A DNA stretch of 64,000 nt, taken from Paraburkholderia humisilvae (GTDB lineage: Bacteria; Pseudomonadota; Gammaproteobacteria; Burkholderiales; Burkholderiaceae). The position numbers were made by a program, and so were the translations under genes. Where the stretch lies: NCBI RefSeq assembly GCF_902859855.1, contig NZ_CADIKH010000017.1, positions 110,903 to 174,902 of the forward strand, given 5' to 3'. Under the pieces are notes generated by a model that was not told the origin of the DNA, searched no databases, and worked only from the letters and a program-made list of their open reading frames with translations. Below, one piece after another: positions 53,099 to 61,147 of this stretch (its first letter is position 1; each line of letters starts with the position of its first letter).

Positions 53099-53470
53099 TC
53101 AGTCAGGCGCATCGAGCGTCTGGACCAGCTCGGTCAACATGTCCGGGTCGAGGGGTTTCTCGATCCAGCCGGTTGCGCCCGCCGCGCGCGCCGCCGCCTT
53201 GAACGGCTCGCCGGATTCTGTTGTCAGCAACAGGATCGGCGTCGCCTCATAGGCCGGGTTCGCGCGCAGTTCGACGATCAGATCGACGCCGGTCTTGCCC
53301 GGCATGTGCTGATCGGTCAGCACCAGATCGAACGCCATCGCAAGCGCGTGCTCAAGTCCTTCGTCGCCATCCGCCGCGACGGTCACGTCGTAGCCGGCGG
53401 TCGTCAGCGTCGCGGAAAGAATCTCCCGCATGGCGGCCGAATCGTCGATCGCGAGAATGTGCCTGATCAT
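53099..53470 (-). CDS. CheY-like single-domain response regulator
   Basis: 123-aa receiver. Seen: D9-D10 pocket (AIDDSAAM), D53 phospho-site (LTDQHMPGKTG), Thr in LLTTES and Lys in WIEKPLDPD. It lacks the FliM-interacting features best seen in the CheY at 44618-45013 and carries Gln-His after D53. It lies between motB and cheA, a place where other beta-proteobacteria also have a second receiver. I infer a modulatory or phosphate-sink role from family knowledge; not shown. Confidence 0.92.
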   Translation of the reverse strand: MIRHILAIDDSAAMREILSATLTTAGYDVTVAADGDEGLEHALAMAFDLVLTDQHMPGKTGVDLIVELRANPAYEATPILLLTTESGEPFKAAARAAGATGWIEKPLDPDMLTELVQTLDAPD

Positions 53471-53499
53471 GAAAACCTCGCTGCGTCTCGAATATGGGT

Positions 53500-54588
53500 T
53501 TACTTGATCTGCGGTGCCGCGGGCGCTGGCTGCGGCGTCGCGATGCCCGGCGCCGGAACGTCCGGCACCACCACGCCCGGCGCCCGCGCAGCCGGTGCGG
53601 CCGGTATGGCGACAGCCGGCTGCGCGATCTTCTGCAGCAGCGGCGGCGCGAACGCCGCCGAACCGCCGGCATCGTTCGACAGCGTGGTCGTCGTCGTATC
53701 GTCCTGCATCATCTGGTCCTCGGACTTCTTGTTGAGCACGATGATGCTGATGCGCCGGTTCTCCGGGTCGAGCGGGTCGGCCTTGTTCAGGTTCTGCGTC
53801 GATGCAAGACCAATCACGCGCAGCACCTTCGACTCGTCCATTCCGCCTGCCACCAGTTCGCGCCGCGACGCGCTCGCGCGGTCCGCGGACAGCTCCCAGT
53901 TGCTATAGCCTTTCTCGCCGCCCGCGTAAGGCACCGCGTCGGTGTGACCCTGCACGACAATCCGGTTCGGCACGTCGTTCAGCGTCTTGCCGATCTCACG
54001 CAGGATGTCGCGCATATACGGTTCAACGACGTCTTTCGCAGTCGCAAACATCGGCCGCTTCTGCGAGTCGACGATCTCGATGCGCAAGCCCTGGATCGTC
54101 GAGTCGATGCGGATCTGCTGCTTGAACTGGCGCATCACCGGGTTCGCCTGGATCGCGGCCATCAGCTTCACCTGCAGGTCGTGCAGGCGCACCTGTTCGC
54201 GCCGTTCGAGCTGGCCTTGCAGTTGCGCCGCCGCTTCGTCGTCGTTGTGCGATACCGAATGCGTGCCGTTGCGCGTCGTGCCGTCGGTCTGGCGCATCAC
54301 ACCTTGCCGGTCGGTCGACACGTCGCGGCCGCCCGCGCGCAGCACGCTCGAGTCGGTCGAGCTGCGGTCGCCGCCCCACAGCGTGATCTTCAGCGGCTGG
54401 TTGAAGTAGTCGGCAATGCCTTTCAACTGCACGGTGCTGGCCGAGCTGAGCAGCCACATCAGCAGGAAGAACGCCATCATCGCGGTCATGAAATCCGCGT
54501 AGGCGAGCTTCCACGCGCCGCCGTGGTGACCCTTCTTGCCCGGCGACGAGCGTTTAACGACAATCGCGCGATCCTTATCCTTGCTCAT
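53500..54588 (-). CDS. motB: flagellar stator protein MotB
   Basis: 362-aa stator subunit anchored to peptidoglycan. Seen: one membrane helix with the proton-carrying Asp at D32 (KLAYADFMTAMMAFFLLMWLLS; same number as E. coli D32), a linker, and an OmpA-like domain (VQGHTDAVPYAGG, NWELSADRASASRRELV). After the domain comes a Pro/Ala-rich tail of about 70 residues. Transcribed with motA, 94 nt apart. Confidence 0.97.
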   Translation of the reverse strand: MSKDKDRAIVVKRSSPGKKGHHGGAWKLAYADFMTAMMAFFLLMWLLSSASTVQLKGIADYFNQPLKITLWGGDRSSTDSSVLRAGGRDVSTDRQGVMRQTDGTTRNGTHSVSHNDDEAAAQLQGQLERREQVRLHDLQVKLMAAIQANPVMRQFKQQIRIDSTIQGLRIEIVDSQKRPMFATAKDVVEPYMRDILREIGKTLNDVPNRIVVQGHTDAVPYAGGEKGYSNWELSADRASASRRELVAGGMDESKVLRVIGLASTQNLNKADPLDPENRRISIIVLNKKSEDQMMQDDTTTTTLSNDAGGSAAFAPPLLQKIAQPAVAIPAAPAARAPGVVVPDVPAPGIATPQPAPAAPQIK

Positions 54589-54682
54589 TCGGCTGCTCCG
54601 CCTGCCCCTGCCTTCAAATCCGCTTTGCCGGTTCGCCTGCCTGACTCAACCCGGCCTGTTTCGCCGGCTTTACTTCGCCTGC

Positions 54683-55543
54683 TTACTTCGCTTTCACGCG
54701 CCGCACGTGCTCTTCGAGTTCCGAGAACGACGGACGCTCGGTCGAGAACAGCACCTTGCGGCCGAACTCGACGGCAATCGCCGGCGCATAGCCGTTCAGG
54801 CTCGCGAGAATGGTCACCTTGATGCACTGGAACATCTTGGTCGACTCGGTCACGCGCTGTTCCGCAACGCTCGCGAGCGGCCCGATCAGCCCGTACGAAA
54901 GCAGAATGCCGAGGAACGTGCCGACCAGCGCCTGCGCGATCATCTGGCCGAGAATCGCGGGCGGCTTGTCGGCGGACGCCATCGTATGCACGACGCCCAT
55001 CACCGCCGCGACGATACCGAAGGCCGGCATCGCGTCGCCGATCTTCGCGAGCGCATGGCTTGGCGCCTCGCCTTCCGCGTGATGCGTTTCGATCTCTTCG
55101 TCCATCAGGCTTTCGATCTCAAACGCATTCATGTTGCCGCCGACCATCAGCCGCAGATAGTCGGTCAGAAATTCGACGATATGCCGGTCGGCGAGGATCT
55201 TCGGATACTGCGTGAAAATCGGACTCTTCTCCGGATCGTCGATATCGGCTTCGAGCGTCAGCGTGCCTTCCTTGCGGGCCTTCGCGAGCAGCACGTACAG
55301 GAGCGCCATCAGCTCCATGTAGACGTCCTTGTTGTATTTCGAGCCCTTGAAGAGCGTCGGAATCACGCGCACGGTCGCTTTGATGGTTTTCATCCCGTTG
55401 CCGAGAATGAAGGCTCCAACGCCCGCGCCGACGATCATCAGCACTTCGACCGGCTGCAGAAGCGCAGCCAGATGGCCGCCCTCCAGCATGTAGCCGCCGA
55501 AGACGGACAGCAGCGTCACGAGTGTTCCCAGGAAAATCAGCAC
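54683..55543 (-). CDS. motA: flagellar stator protein MotA
   Basis: 286-aa stator subunit forming the proton channel with MotB. Seen: four membrane helices (MLIFLGTLVTLLSVFGGYML; LMIVGAGVGAFILGN; PAFGIVAAVMGVVHTMAS; LGILLSYGLIGPLAS) and the cytosolic loop that meets FliG. Length close to E. coli MotA (295 aa). It heads the mot-che operon, with a sigma-28 promoter 45-72 nt upstream. Confidence 0.98.
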   Translation of the reverse strand: MLIFLGTLVTLLSVFGGYMLEGGHLAALLQPVEVLMIVGAGVGAFILGNGMKTIKATVRVIPTLFKGSKYNKDVYMELMALLYVLLAKARKEGTLTLEADIDDPEKSPIFTQYPKILADRHIVEFLTDYLRLMVGGNMNAFEIESLMDEEIETHHAEGEAPSHALAKIGDAMPAFGIVAAVMGVVHTMASADKPPAILGQMIAQALVGTFLGILLSYGLIGPLASVAEQRVTESTKMFQCIKVTILASLNGYAPAIAVEFGRKVLFSTERPSFSELEEHVRRVKAK

Positions 55544-55587
55544 CGCGGAGCCCCCAAAATAGGCGACGGAGATCGTCGTTAAAGGGG

Positions 55588-55615
55588 TTTACGGCAGAGG
55601 AACGAAAAACCTTTG
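55588..55615 (-). promoter_or_regulatory. sigma-28 (FliA) promoter for motA and the mot-che operon
   Basis: On the minus strand: -35 CAAAGGTT (55615-55608), 12-nt spacer, -10 GCCGTAAA (55595-55588). The motA ATG is at 55543. Eleven of 16 consensus positions match, and the 12-nt spacer is the same as for flgM. Confidence 0.65.
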
Positions 55616-55632
55616 ATGGAAAAAGCGACATG

Positions 55633-55658
55633 CCGCCCCGGTGTAAACCTTGGGGCGG
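55633..55658 (-). terminator. hairpin after flhC
   Basis: CCGCCCC (55633-55639) pairs with GGGGCGG (55652-55658); on the minus strand a GCTTTTTCC run follows after about 8 nt. It lies about 97 nt past the flhC stop and just before the motA promoter, so it could isolate flhDC from mot-che. Confidence 0.5.
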
Positions 55659-55754
55659 CGGCGCTTTGCGGCCGGTTCAGGCGGCCCGCGCAGCCGGCGT
55701 CGCCGGCCATTTGCGCCGCGCGCGAACGGGCCGACGGGCCAACCCGGGCCCCAG

Positions 55755-56300
55755 TCACGCCGCCGCGCGCGCCCGGTCGTCCGCGGCCTTGCGGGTCTTG
55801 CCCGCCCGCGAAGGCGGCTGGCACAGTCCGCACACGAAGCCAGCGCGCGGATCATGTGCGTGGGCGACGAAATGACCGCCGCAACGCGTGCACTGCATCA
55901 GCTGCAGCATCCCGGAATCGAAGAAGCGCACGAGCGTCCAGGCTCGCGTCAGGCTCAGCACGGGTTCTTCGCCGTGCATCTGCACGTGCTCGCGGTACAG
56001 CCGGTAGCCCTTGACGATCGACTGGATCGTCTCGCACCCGCCGCGCGCCGACATGAACCGGTAGATGTTGTAGAACAGCGACGAATGAATGTTCGGCTGC
56101 CACGTCATGAACCAGTCGGTCGAGAACGGCAGCATGCCCTTCGGCGGCGATTCGCCTTTCAGCTCCTTGTACAGCTTGATCAGGCGGTCGCGCGACAGGC
56201 TGGTTTCCGCTTCGAGCAACTGCAAGCGCGCGCCGAGTTCGATCAGTTCGATCGCGAGCGTGATTTCGCGCACTTCGAGCACCACGCTCTTAGTGGCCAT
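55755..56300 (-). CDS. flhC: flagellar master regulator subunit FlhC
   Basis: 181-aa zinc-binding DNA-recognition half of FlhD4C2. Seen: LEVREITLAIELIELGARLQLLEAETSLSRDRLIKLYKELKG at the N-terminus and four zinc Cys at C137, C140, C157 and C160 (CTRC, CGLC), at numbering one less than E. coli C138/C141/C158/C161. ATG 56300 (MATKSVV) is chosen over a longer Arg-rich reading. It follows flhD by 96 nt. Confidence 0.97.
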   Translation of the reverse strand: MATKSVVLEVREITLAIELIELGARLQLLEAETSLSRDRLIKLYKELKGESPPKGMLPFSTDWFMTWQPNIHSSLFYNIYRFMSARGGCETIQSIVKGYRLYREHVQMHGEEPVLSLTRAWTLVRFFDSGMLQLMQCTRCGGHFVAHAHDPRAGFVCGLCQPPSRAGKTRKAADDRARAAA

Positions 56301-56396
56301 GGGCGGCGCGCTCCGTCTGATAGCCGGCGGCCGGCCGGATCGGCCGCAAGCCGAACCGCGCAATGAGTCGCGTGCAATCCTGCGACGCGGCGCGCA

Positions 56397-56726
56397 TCAA
56401 CCGATCTGCTCGACGGGCTGGCCCGCCATCAGGATCGCGGAGTGCGCCTGGCTGACGGAAGACGGCTTGCCCTTGTCGGCGAGCGAAGAAAGAATCGCGT
56501 GATCGTCGAAACGGAACCGGCACAGCAACTGGTTCGACGCCGACAGCTTCACGGTCTGCGCGAGCGTCAGATTCGCAAGCACGTCGGCGAGCTGCTCCGA
56601 GATTCCCATGCGGAACATGCCCATCGGTTTGTCCTCTCGCAGCAAACGTTGCGCGAGCAACAGATACGACAGGTTCACTTCCTTGATCTCATTGAGCATG
56701 TCACTACTAGCGACGGCAGCGCTCAT
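56397..56726 (-). CDS. flhD: flagellar master regulator subunit FlhD
   Basis: 109-aa partner of FlhC that activates early flagellar operons. Seen: LNEIKEVNLSYLLLAQRLLREDKPMGMFRMGISEQLADVLANLTLAQTVKLSASNQLLCRFRFDD, the family core. ATG 56726 has GGGGGA upstream. The 695-bp intergenic region before it holds a perfect 10-bp inverted repeat, and this is where regulatory inputs should act. Confidence 0.97.
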   Translation of the reverse strand: MSAAVASSDMLNEIKEVNLSYLLLAQRLLREDKPMGMFRMGISEQLADVLANLTLAQTVKLSASNQLLCRFRFDDHAILSSLADKGKPSSVSQAHSAILMAGQPVEQIG

Positions 56727-57421
56727 GATTCCCCCGAATTTGATGCCTGGATTGAAGCTTGATTGGTCTTGACTGATCTTGTCTGGCCGGCACGAAATCG
56801 TTTGCCTTCGCGTCCGCACTCAACTCGTTATGGGGACACGAACGGCAGTGTGATGACCGTGCACGCATTGTGTCCTTAGTGCATTCGCACGAAAAGCGGA
56901 CATACGCCCCTTTTATGCGACGGAATTGTCCATTAATTCTGTAGGAATTTTTCCTACAGAAACGGGGAAGGAAGCTTGAGGGATTTTTTGACCGGACGAA
57001 TGCGCCGGACGGAGGGGAAAACGGCGAGCGAATTATAGGGCGATTTCATCAGACCGCAACAAAGAACGTGTAACCGCCGACGTACCGCTTGCCATCAGGG
57101 GGCCGGCTCGCCGATCATGTCGGGCGGCCGCAAAGGGTTGTCGGATAAGGCCGGCATGCCCGGTGGGGCAATTGCAACAGCCGGTGTTTCCCGCTGTAAC
57201 AACATTAAGCGTTTGAAAAATAGGTCGAATTATCACGCTGGATACCGATAATGGGCCTTAAGGGATAACCCGATTTTGGCCTGCTTCGGCTTCAGGCCGC
57301 CATCGGGCGAGTGCACCCAGATGTTTGCACGCGCCCCGCCCGTCCGTCCGACCGGCACTCGCCTTTCGCTGCGCCTCTTGCGCCGCCGTGCGAAGTAGCC
57401 CTTTGAACAGGAGTCAATACA
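56727..57421. promoter_or_regulatory. long divergent control region of flhDC and the glycosyltransferase gene
   Basis: 695 bp without a convincing gene. It contains the palindrome at 56938-56960, AT-richer patches near 56900-56970 and 57185-57245, and the AGGAG ribosome site of the glycosyltransferase (about 57410). Its length suggests several regulators act on flhDC. Confidence 0.6.
56938..56960. promoter_or_regulatory. perfect 10-bp inverted repeat upstream of flhDC
   Basis: TCTGTAGGAA (56938-56947), TTT, TTCCTACAGA (56951-56960), about 212 bp upstream of the flhD ATG. The TAGGAA/TTCCTA halves resemble sites of LuxR/FixJ-type response regulators; the binding protein is inferred, not known. 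Confidence 0.6.
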
Positions 57422-58489
57422 ATGCGAATCGCACAAATCGCGCCGCTTTACGAAGCCGTTCCTCCGAAGCTCTATGGCGGCACCGAGCGCGTCGTGTCTT
57501 ACCTTACCGAGGCGCTGGTCGACCTCGGCCATGACGTGACGCTCTTCGCGAGCGGCGATTCCGTGACGTCCGCCAGGCTCGAAGCCGCATGGCCGCGCGC
57601 GCTGCGTCTCGATCCAACGATCCGCGATGCAATGGCGCCGCACATGCTGTTGCTCGAGCGTGTGCGCCGCATGGCGCACGAATTCGACGTGCTGCACTTT
57701 CACCTCGACTACCTGCCGTTTCCGCTGTTCACGCAGCTGGACACGCCGTTTGTGACCACGCTGCACGGCCGGCTCGACTTGCCCGAACTGCAGCCGGTGT
57801 TCGATACATTCGCCGATGCGCCGGTCATCTCGATCTCCGATTCGCAGCGCCAGCCGCTGCCGCAGGCGAACTGGCTGAACACGATCTACCACGGCCTGCC
57901 GGACGATCTGCTCACGCCGCGTACCGATCGCAAGCCCGAGTATCTGGCCTTCCTCGGCCGGATCTGCCCGGAAAAGCGTGTCGATACAGCCATCCGGATC
58001 GCCGCGCAAAGCGGCTTGCCGTTGAAGATCGCCGCGAAGGTCGACAAGGTCGATATGGAGTACTTCAAGGCGGAAATCGAGCCGCTGCTCTCGCAGGCGC
58101 ACGTCGAATTCATCGGTGAGATCAACGAGGCGCAGAAGCCCGAGTTTCTGTCGGGCGCGAAGGCGCTGCTGTTCCCGATCGACTGGAGCGAGCCATTCGG
58201 CCTCGTGATGATCGAGTCGATGGCGTGCGGTACGCCGGTGGTCGCGTTCAACCGCGGCTCGGTGCCGGAGGTGATCGATCACGGTCTGACCGGCTACATC
58301 GTCGAGGATCTGCAAGGCGCGGTTGCCGCCGTGCAGCGGATCGACGAGCTGTCGCGCGAGAAGATCCGCGCCCAGTTCGAGCGGCGCTTCAGTGCGAAGA
58401 CGATGGCGCAGAACTATGTCGACGGCTATATGACGCTGATCGAGGCTGCACGCCGGCCCATCCTGCGCCGCGTCGCCGCCGCAGGCTAA
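57422..58489 (+). CDS. GT4-family glycosyltransferase (GT-B fold)
   Basis: 355-aa glycosyltransferase of the GT4/group 1 type. Seen: N-terminal Rossmann start MRIAQIAPLYEAVPPKLYGGTERVVSYL, GGTER acceptor-loop motif, FLGRICPEKRVDTAIRIA donor-domain start near residue 178, and the EX7E motif with E257 and E265 (EPFGLVMIESMACGTPVVAFNRGSVPEV). AGGAG precedes the ATG. It is divergent from flhD and monocistronic, ending at a strong terminator. Acceptor unknown; a surface polysaccharide or flagellin are both possible from position only. Confidence 0.9.
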   Translation: MRIAQIAPLYEAVPPKLYGGTERVVSYLTEALVDLGHDVTLFASGDSVTSARLEAAWPRALRLDPTIRDAMAPHMLLLERVRRMAHEFDVLHFHLDYLPFPLFTQLDTPFVTTLHGRLDLPELQPVFDTFADAPVISISDSQRQPLPQANWLNTIYHGLPDDLLTPRTDRKPEYLAFLGRICPEKRVDTAIRIAAQSGLPLKIAAKVDKVDMEYFKAEIEPLLSQAHVEFIGEINEAQKPEFLSGAKALLFPIDWSEPFGLVMIESMACGTPVVAFNRGSVPEVIDHGLTGYIVEDLQGAVAAVQRIDELSREKIRAQFERRFSAKTMAQNYVDGYMTLIEAARRPILRRVAAAG

Positions 58490-58887
58490 CGATGGCGGTG
58501 CGTATGGCGCCGGACCGAGCGTCGGCGCCACGCGGTTTCGTCACCGGCTTTGCGATGTTTTGAACCATGCGCTTTTCGTGAATATCCAGATGTAAAACGT
58601 TTGCGCACATCCGGATCACGGTAGAACGCGGGGAATTTGTAAAAAAGCCGCCTTTCGAAGGCGGCTTTTTAATTGCCCGCAGCCGGGCCAGGTATCTGAC
58701 CTGGGGCACGGTTTTCGGGTCGATCGATTGCAGGTTCTTTTGGATCGCCCTTACATCGCGCATTACCCGTGTTCGCCGAATTCCGAATTACTCTGACAGA
58801 GCCGGTTTTCAGCAAACACCGGATAACCATTGCGAAACCGTGTATGGTTCAGTCCACGCCCGGTTACGCAATATCCATACACTTCGA
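58490..58887. other. intergenic region after the glycosyltransferase
   Basis: About 400 bp holding the bidirectional terminator (58642-58670). Beyond it I see only short imperfect repeats (GGTATCTGACCTGG; CCGGTTTTC with ACACCGG) and no convincing gene. Confidence 0.5.
58642..58670. terminator. bidirectional rho-independent terminator
   Basis: AAAAAGCCGCCTT (58642-58654), TCG, AAGGCGGCTTTTT (58658-58670): perfect stem with an A-run before and a T-run after, so it works in both directions. It separates the glycosyltransferase from the convergent H-NS gene. Confidence 0.92.
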
Positions 58888-59190
58888 TTACGCCTGACCG
58901 ATCAGGAAGCGGTCGCGGCTCTTGCCGGCAATCCATTTCGGCGGCTTGCCGCGGCCGCTCCACGTATTGCCGGATTTCGGATCGCGGTATTTCGGCGGCA
59001 GCGGCGCCTTCTTCGGCGGGCGGCCGCGCCGTGCCGCAGCGGCAAAGCCCAGGTCTTGCGGCGTCAAACCGTACTCGGCAATCTGGCGTTGAATTTCGGC
59101 AATCACATTGCCGACTTCCACACGGCGGGCTTCGTCCGCCTGAGCTTGCAGCTTGGCGATCTGAACCTTCAGATCAGCATATTGCGACAT
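58888..59190 (-). CDS. H-NS family nucleoid protein (short beta-proteobacterial type)
   Basis: 100-aa DNA-binding protein of the H-NS family. Seen: N-terminal coiled coil (YADLKVQIAKLQAQADEARR, VIAEIQRQIAEYGL), basic linker RRGRPPKK (an AT-hook-like RGRP), and the C-terminal domain YRDPKSGNTWSGRGKPPKWI followed by AGKSRDRFLI, the H-NS signature. GGGAGG precedes the ATG. Such proteins silence AT-rich DNA, and H-NS acts on flhDC in enterics; action here is inferred. Confidence 0.95.
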   Translation of the reverse strand: MSQYADLKVQIAKLQAQADEARRVEVGNVIAEIQRQIAEYGLTPQDLGFAAAARRGRPPKKAPLPPKYRDPKSGNTWSGRGKPPKWIAGKSRDRFLIGQA

Positions 59191-59778
59191 TTCGGCCTCC
59201 CTTTTTGTCCAACCCCGTCGGTTCGGAGATTAGCGTTGTTTAATAAAGTCCGCAACAGACAATAATGCATTTTACGCGAAAACTTCTGATAATTTTTGCG
59301 AAAGAATCCGCTAAATGCGCCGCAAATTTTACGAAGAATATGGGGTCCCCCAGTGCGGAATTAACAAAAGTTGACACCTGCATTCGAAATGAGTCTGTTC
59401 GAATGCGCTCCAATCGGGATATATCCGGGTAATTGCGGGTTCCGTTAGGCGAGTCTCGCGAATCGCTTGTGTGAGGTTCATCTGGCGTTTTGCATCGTAG
59501 TGAAGCGCGCTTGCCGGCACGGCCACGGGGGCTCGATTAAAGAAACGGCACAGATGTAAGACGGGTTTACGGCACATGCCACGCGATTCTGCACTGCGCG
59601 CATACGCGGTTCGCCAACGCCACGCGCGATACGGCTTTGCAGCACGCGGCGAGCGTGGTCGGTTCATTCAACCGCAAAACGGCGCTTGCACTCCGTAACA
59701 TCCTGTCTCAGTACCCCGCCAGCGGAATGCGTAGATTGGACTTGTGCGACCGAGGTGTCGCGTTATGGGAGAACCAAC
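59191..59778. promoter_or_regulatory. AT-rich divergent region between H-NS gene and small exported-protein gene
   Basis: 588 bp. The part next to the H-NS gene (about 59230-59345) is clearly AT-richer than the rest of the window (TTTAATAAAG, GATAATTTTTGCG, AAATTTTACG) and probably carries an autoregulated H-NS promoter. The remainder shows nothing I can name. Confidence 0.5.
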
Positions 59779-60072
59779 ATGAAGCGCATCGTCACTCATC
59801 TGCTCATCGCAGCAGGTCTCGCGGCCGGTGCATGCGGGGTCGCGCAGGCGCATAGCAGCCTTAGTATCGGGCTGTCGCTCGGTACGCCGGCACCCGCATA
59901 TGTTCAGCCAGCGCCGGCGTATGCGGCTGCGCAGCCGGTCTACTATCCGCACTGGGACCGCGGCGCGGACTATCACGGCTGGAACCGCGGCGACGATCAT
60001 CGCTGGGCGTACCGCGATCAGAATCCCCGCGGCTGGGACCACGACCGAAGCCGAGGCAACTGGCATGACTAA
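59779..60072 (+). CDS. small exported protein rich in Tyr, Trp, His, Asp and Arg
   Basis: 97-aa protein with a clear signal peptide (MKRIVTHLLIAAGLAAGACG, then VAQAHSS, likely cut after AQA). The mature part has an Ala/Pro/Tyr stretch (PAPAYVQPAPAYAAAQPVYYP) and then WD, GWNRGDDHRW, RGWDHDRSRGNWHD units. I do not recognise a named function; similar small secreted proteins are common in Burkholderia. GGGAGAA precedes ATG 59779. The His/Asp-rich end could bind metal, but this is speculation. Confidence 0.8.
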   Translation: MKRIVTHLLIAAGLAAGACGVAQAHSSLSIGLSLGTPAPAYVQPAPAYAAAQPVYYPHWDRGADYHGWNRGDDHRWAYRDQNPRGWDHDRSRGNWHD

Positions 60073-60270
60073 CCGGAGCTGAGTCTCAGGTATGGACTGC
60101 CATCGACTGGCAGCGACGCAGCATACGGCTACGCGTGTCGACCGGCCGTGTCGATCTACTGTGTGACTGACGCGCCGCTGCCGCCGCTAACGACTCCGGA
60201 AGTGACCGGCTCAAAATCAACTCATTGCGGGCGCAACGGATTGCGTCCGCCCACTCCTTCTTCAAAACCT

Positions 60271-61092
60271 TCAAGGCATCACTTCGTCGGGCAGCTCAAA
60301 CAGCTTGCGCAGATGATGCGCGACACCCGCCTCGAAGTTATTGCCGATGCGCGGTACCGCCGGCAGCCTTGCGATCAGATCCGGGTTCGCGTTGTTCATC
60401 ATGAACGGGTGACCCGCGGTTTCAAGCAGATCGATATCGTTCATGTTGTCGCCGAACGCGACGCAGCGGGCGGCATCGATGCCGAGACGGTCCAGCACGA
60501 CCTGCAGGGCGCGCCCCTTCGACACGTTCGGCGCCATCACTTCGAGGCAGTCGGGCATCGAATACGTCACGTATAACGACGCACCGAATTCGAGTTCGAG
60601 ATTGGCCGACACGGCGGTGAGATCGTCGGGCTCGCCGATATAAAGCACTTTGGCGATGTCGCGGCCATCGTGCGCATGCAGATCGACGACCTCATAAATA
60701 AAGCCCGAATCCTGGTGGTAGCGCAGCAGGTGCGGTGCATCGCGGTCGATGAACCATTCGCGGTCCGCAAACAGATTGGCGATCACGCGGCCATGCGCGC
60801 CGGTGATCTCCGGCTGCACGAGACGCTTCACCGTGACGGGCGGCAGGTTCTGCGCATGGATCATCGTGCCGTCGGGCGCGTGAATGCGCGCGCCATTCGA
60901 CGTAACGAGATACGGACGGATGCCGAGCACATCGCAAATGCCTGCGACATCGGAATAGTGCCGACCGGTCGCGATAATGAAATGCAGCCCTTGCGCTTCG
61001 AGGCTGCGTACGGTCGCGACCGTGAATGGGTCAACCTGATGATTTGCGTTAAGCAGCGTGCCGTCGAGATCGGTGGCGATGACGCTATACAT
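60271..61092 (-). CDS. Cof-type HAD-superfamily phosphatase
   Basis: 273-aa hydrolase of the HAD superfamily, Cof/type IIB subfamily (sugar- or cofactor-phosphate phosphatases). Seen: motif I DLDGTLL with D8 and D10, motif II TGR in FIIATGRHYSDV, Lys in SKGRAL, and motif IV FGDNMNDIDLLETAGHP at about residues 212-228; the cap domain lies between. ATG 61092 (MYSVIATDLDG) is the family start. Substrate unknown. It is next to a BadF-type kinase, both on the minus strand. Confidence 0.93.
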   Translation of the reverse strand: MYSVIATDLDGTLLNANHQVDPFTVATVRSLEAQGLHFIIATGRHYSDVAGICDVLGIRPYLVTSNGARIHAPDGTMIHAQNLPPVTVKRLVQPEITGAHGRVIANLFADREWFIDRDAPHLLRYHQDSGFIYEVVDLHAHDGRDIAKVLYIGEPDDLTAVSANLELEFGASLYVTYSMPDCLEVMAPNVSKGRALQVVLDRLGIDAARCVAFGDNMNDIDLLETAGHPFMMNNANPDLIARLPAVPRIGNNFEAGVAHHLRKLFELPDEVMP

Positions 61093-61147
61093 AATATGGG
61101 CAGCGAACGACTTCGGAATTCGTATTTTATCGTCGCGCGCCACCCGA

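Noticed and set aside
58642..58763. Short minus-strand frame starting MRDVRAIQKNLQSIDPKTVPQ
   Set aside because: Looks protein-like for about 30 residues but runs through a perfect bidirectional terminator and has no ribosome site.
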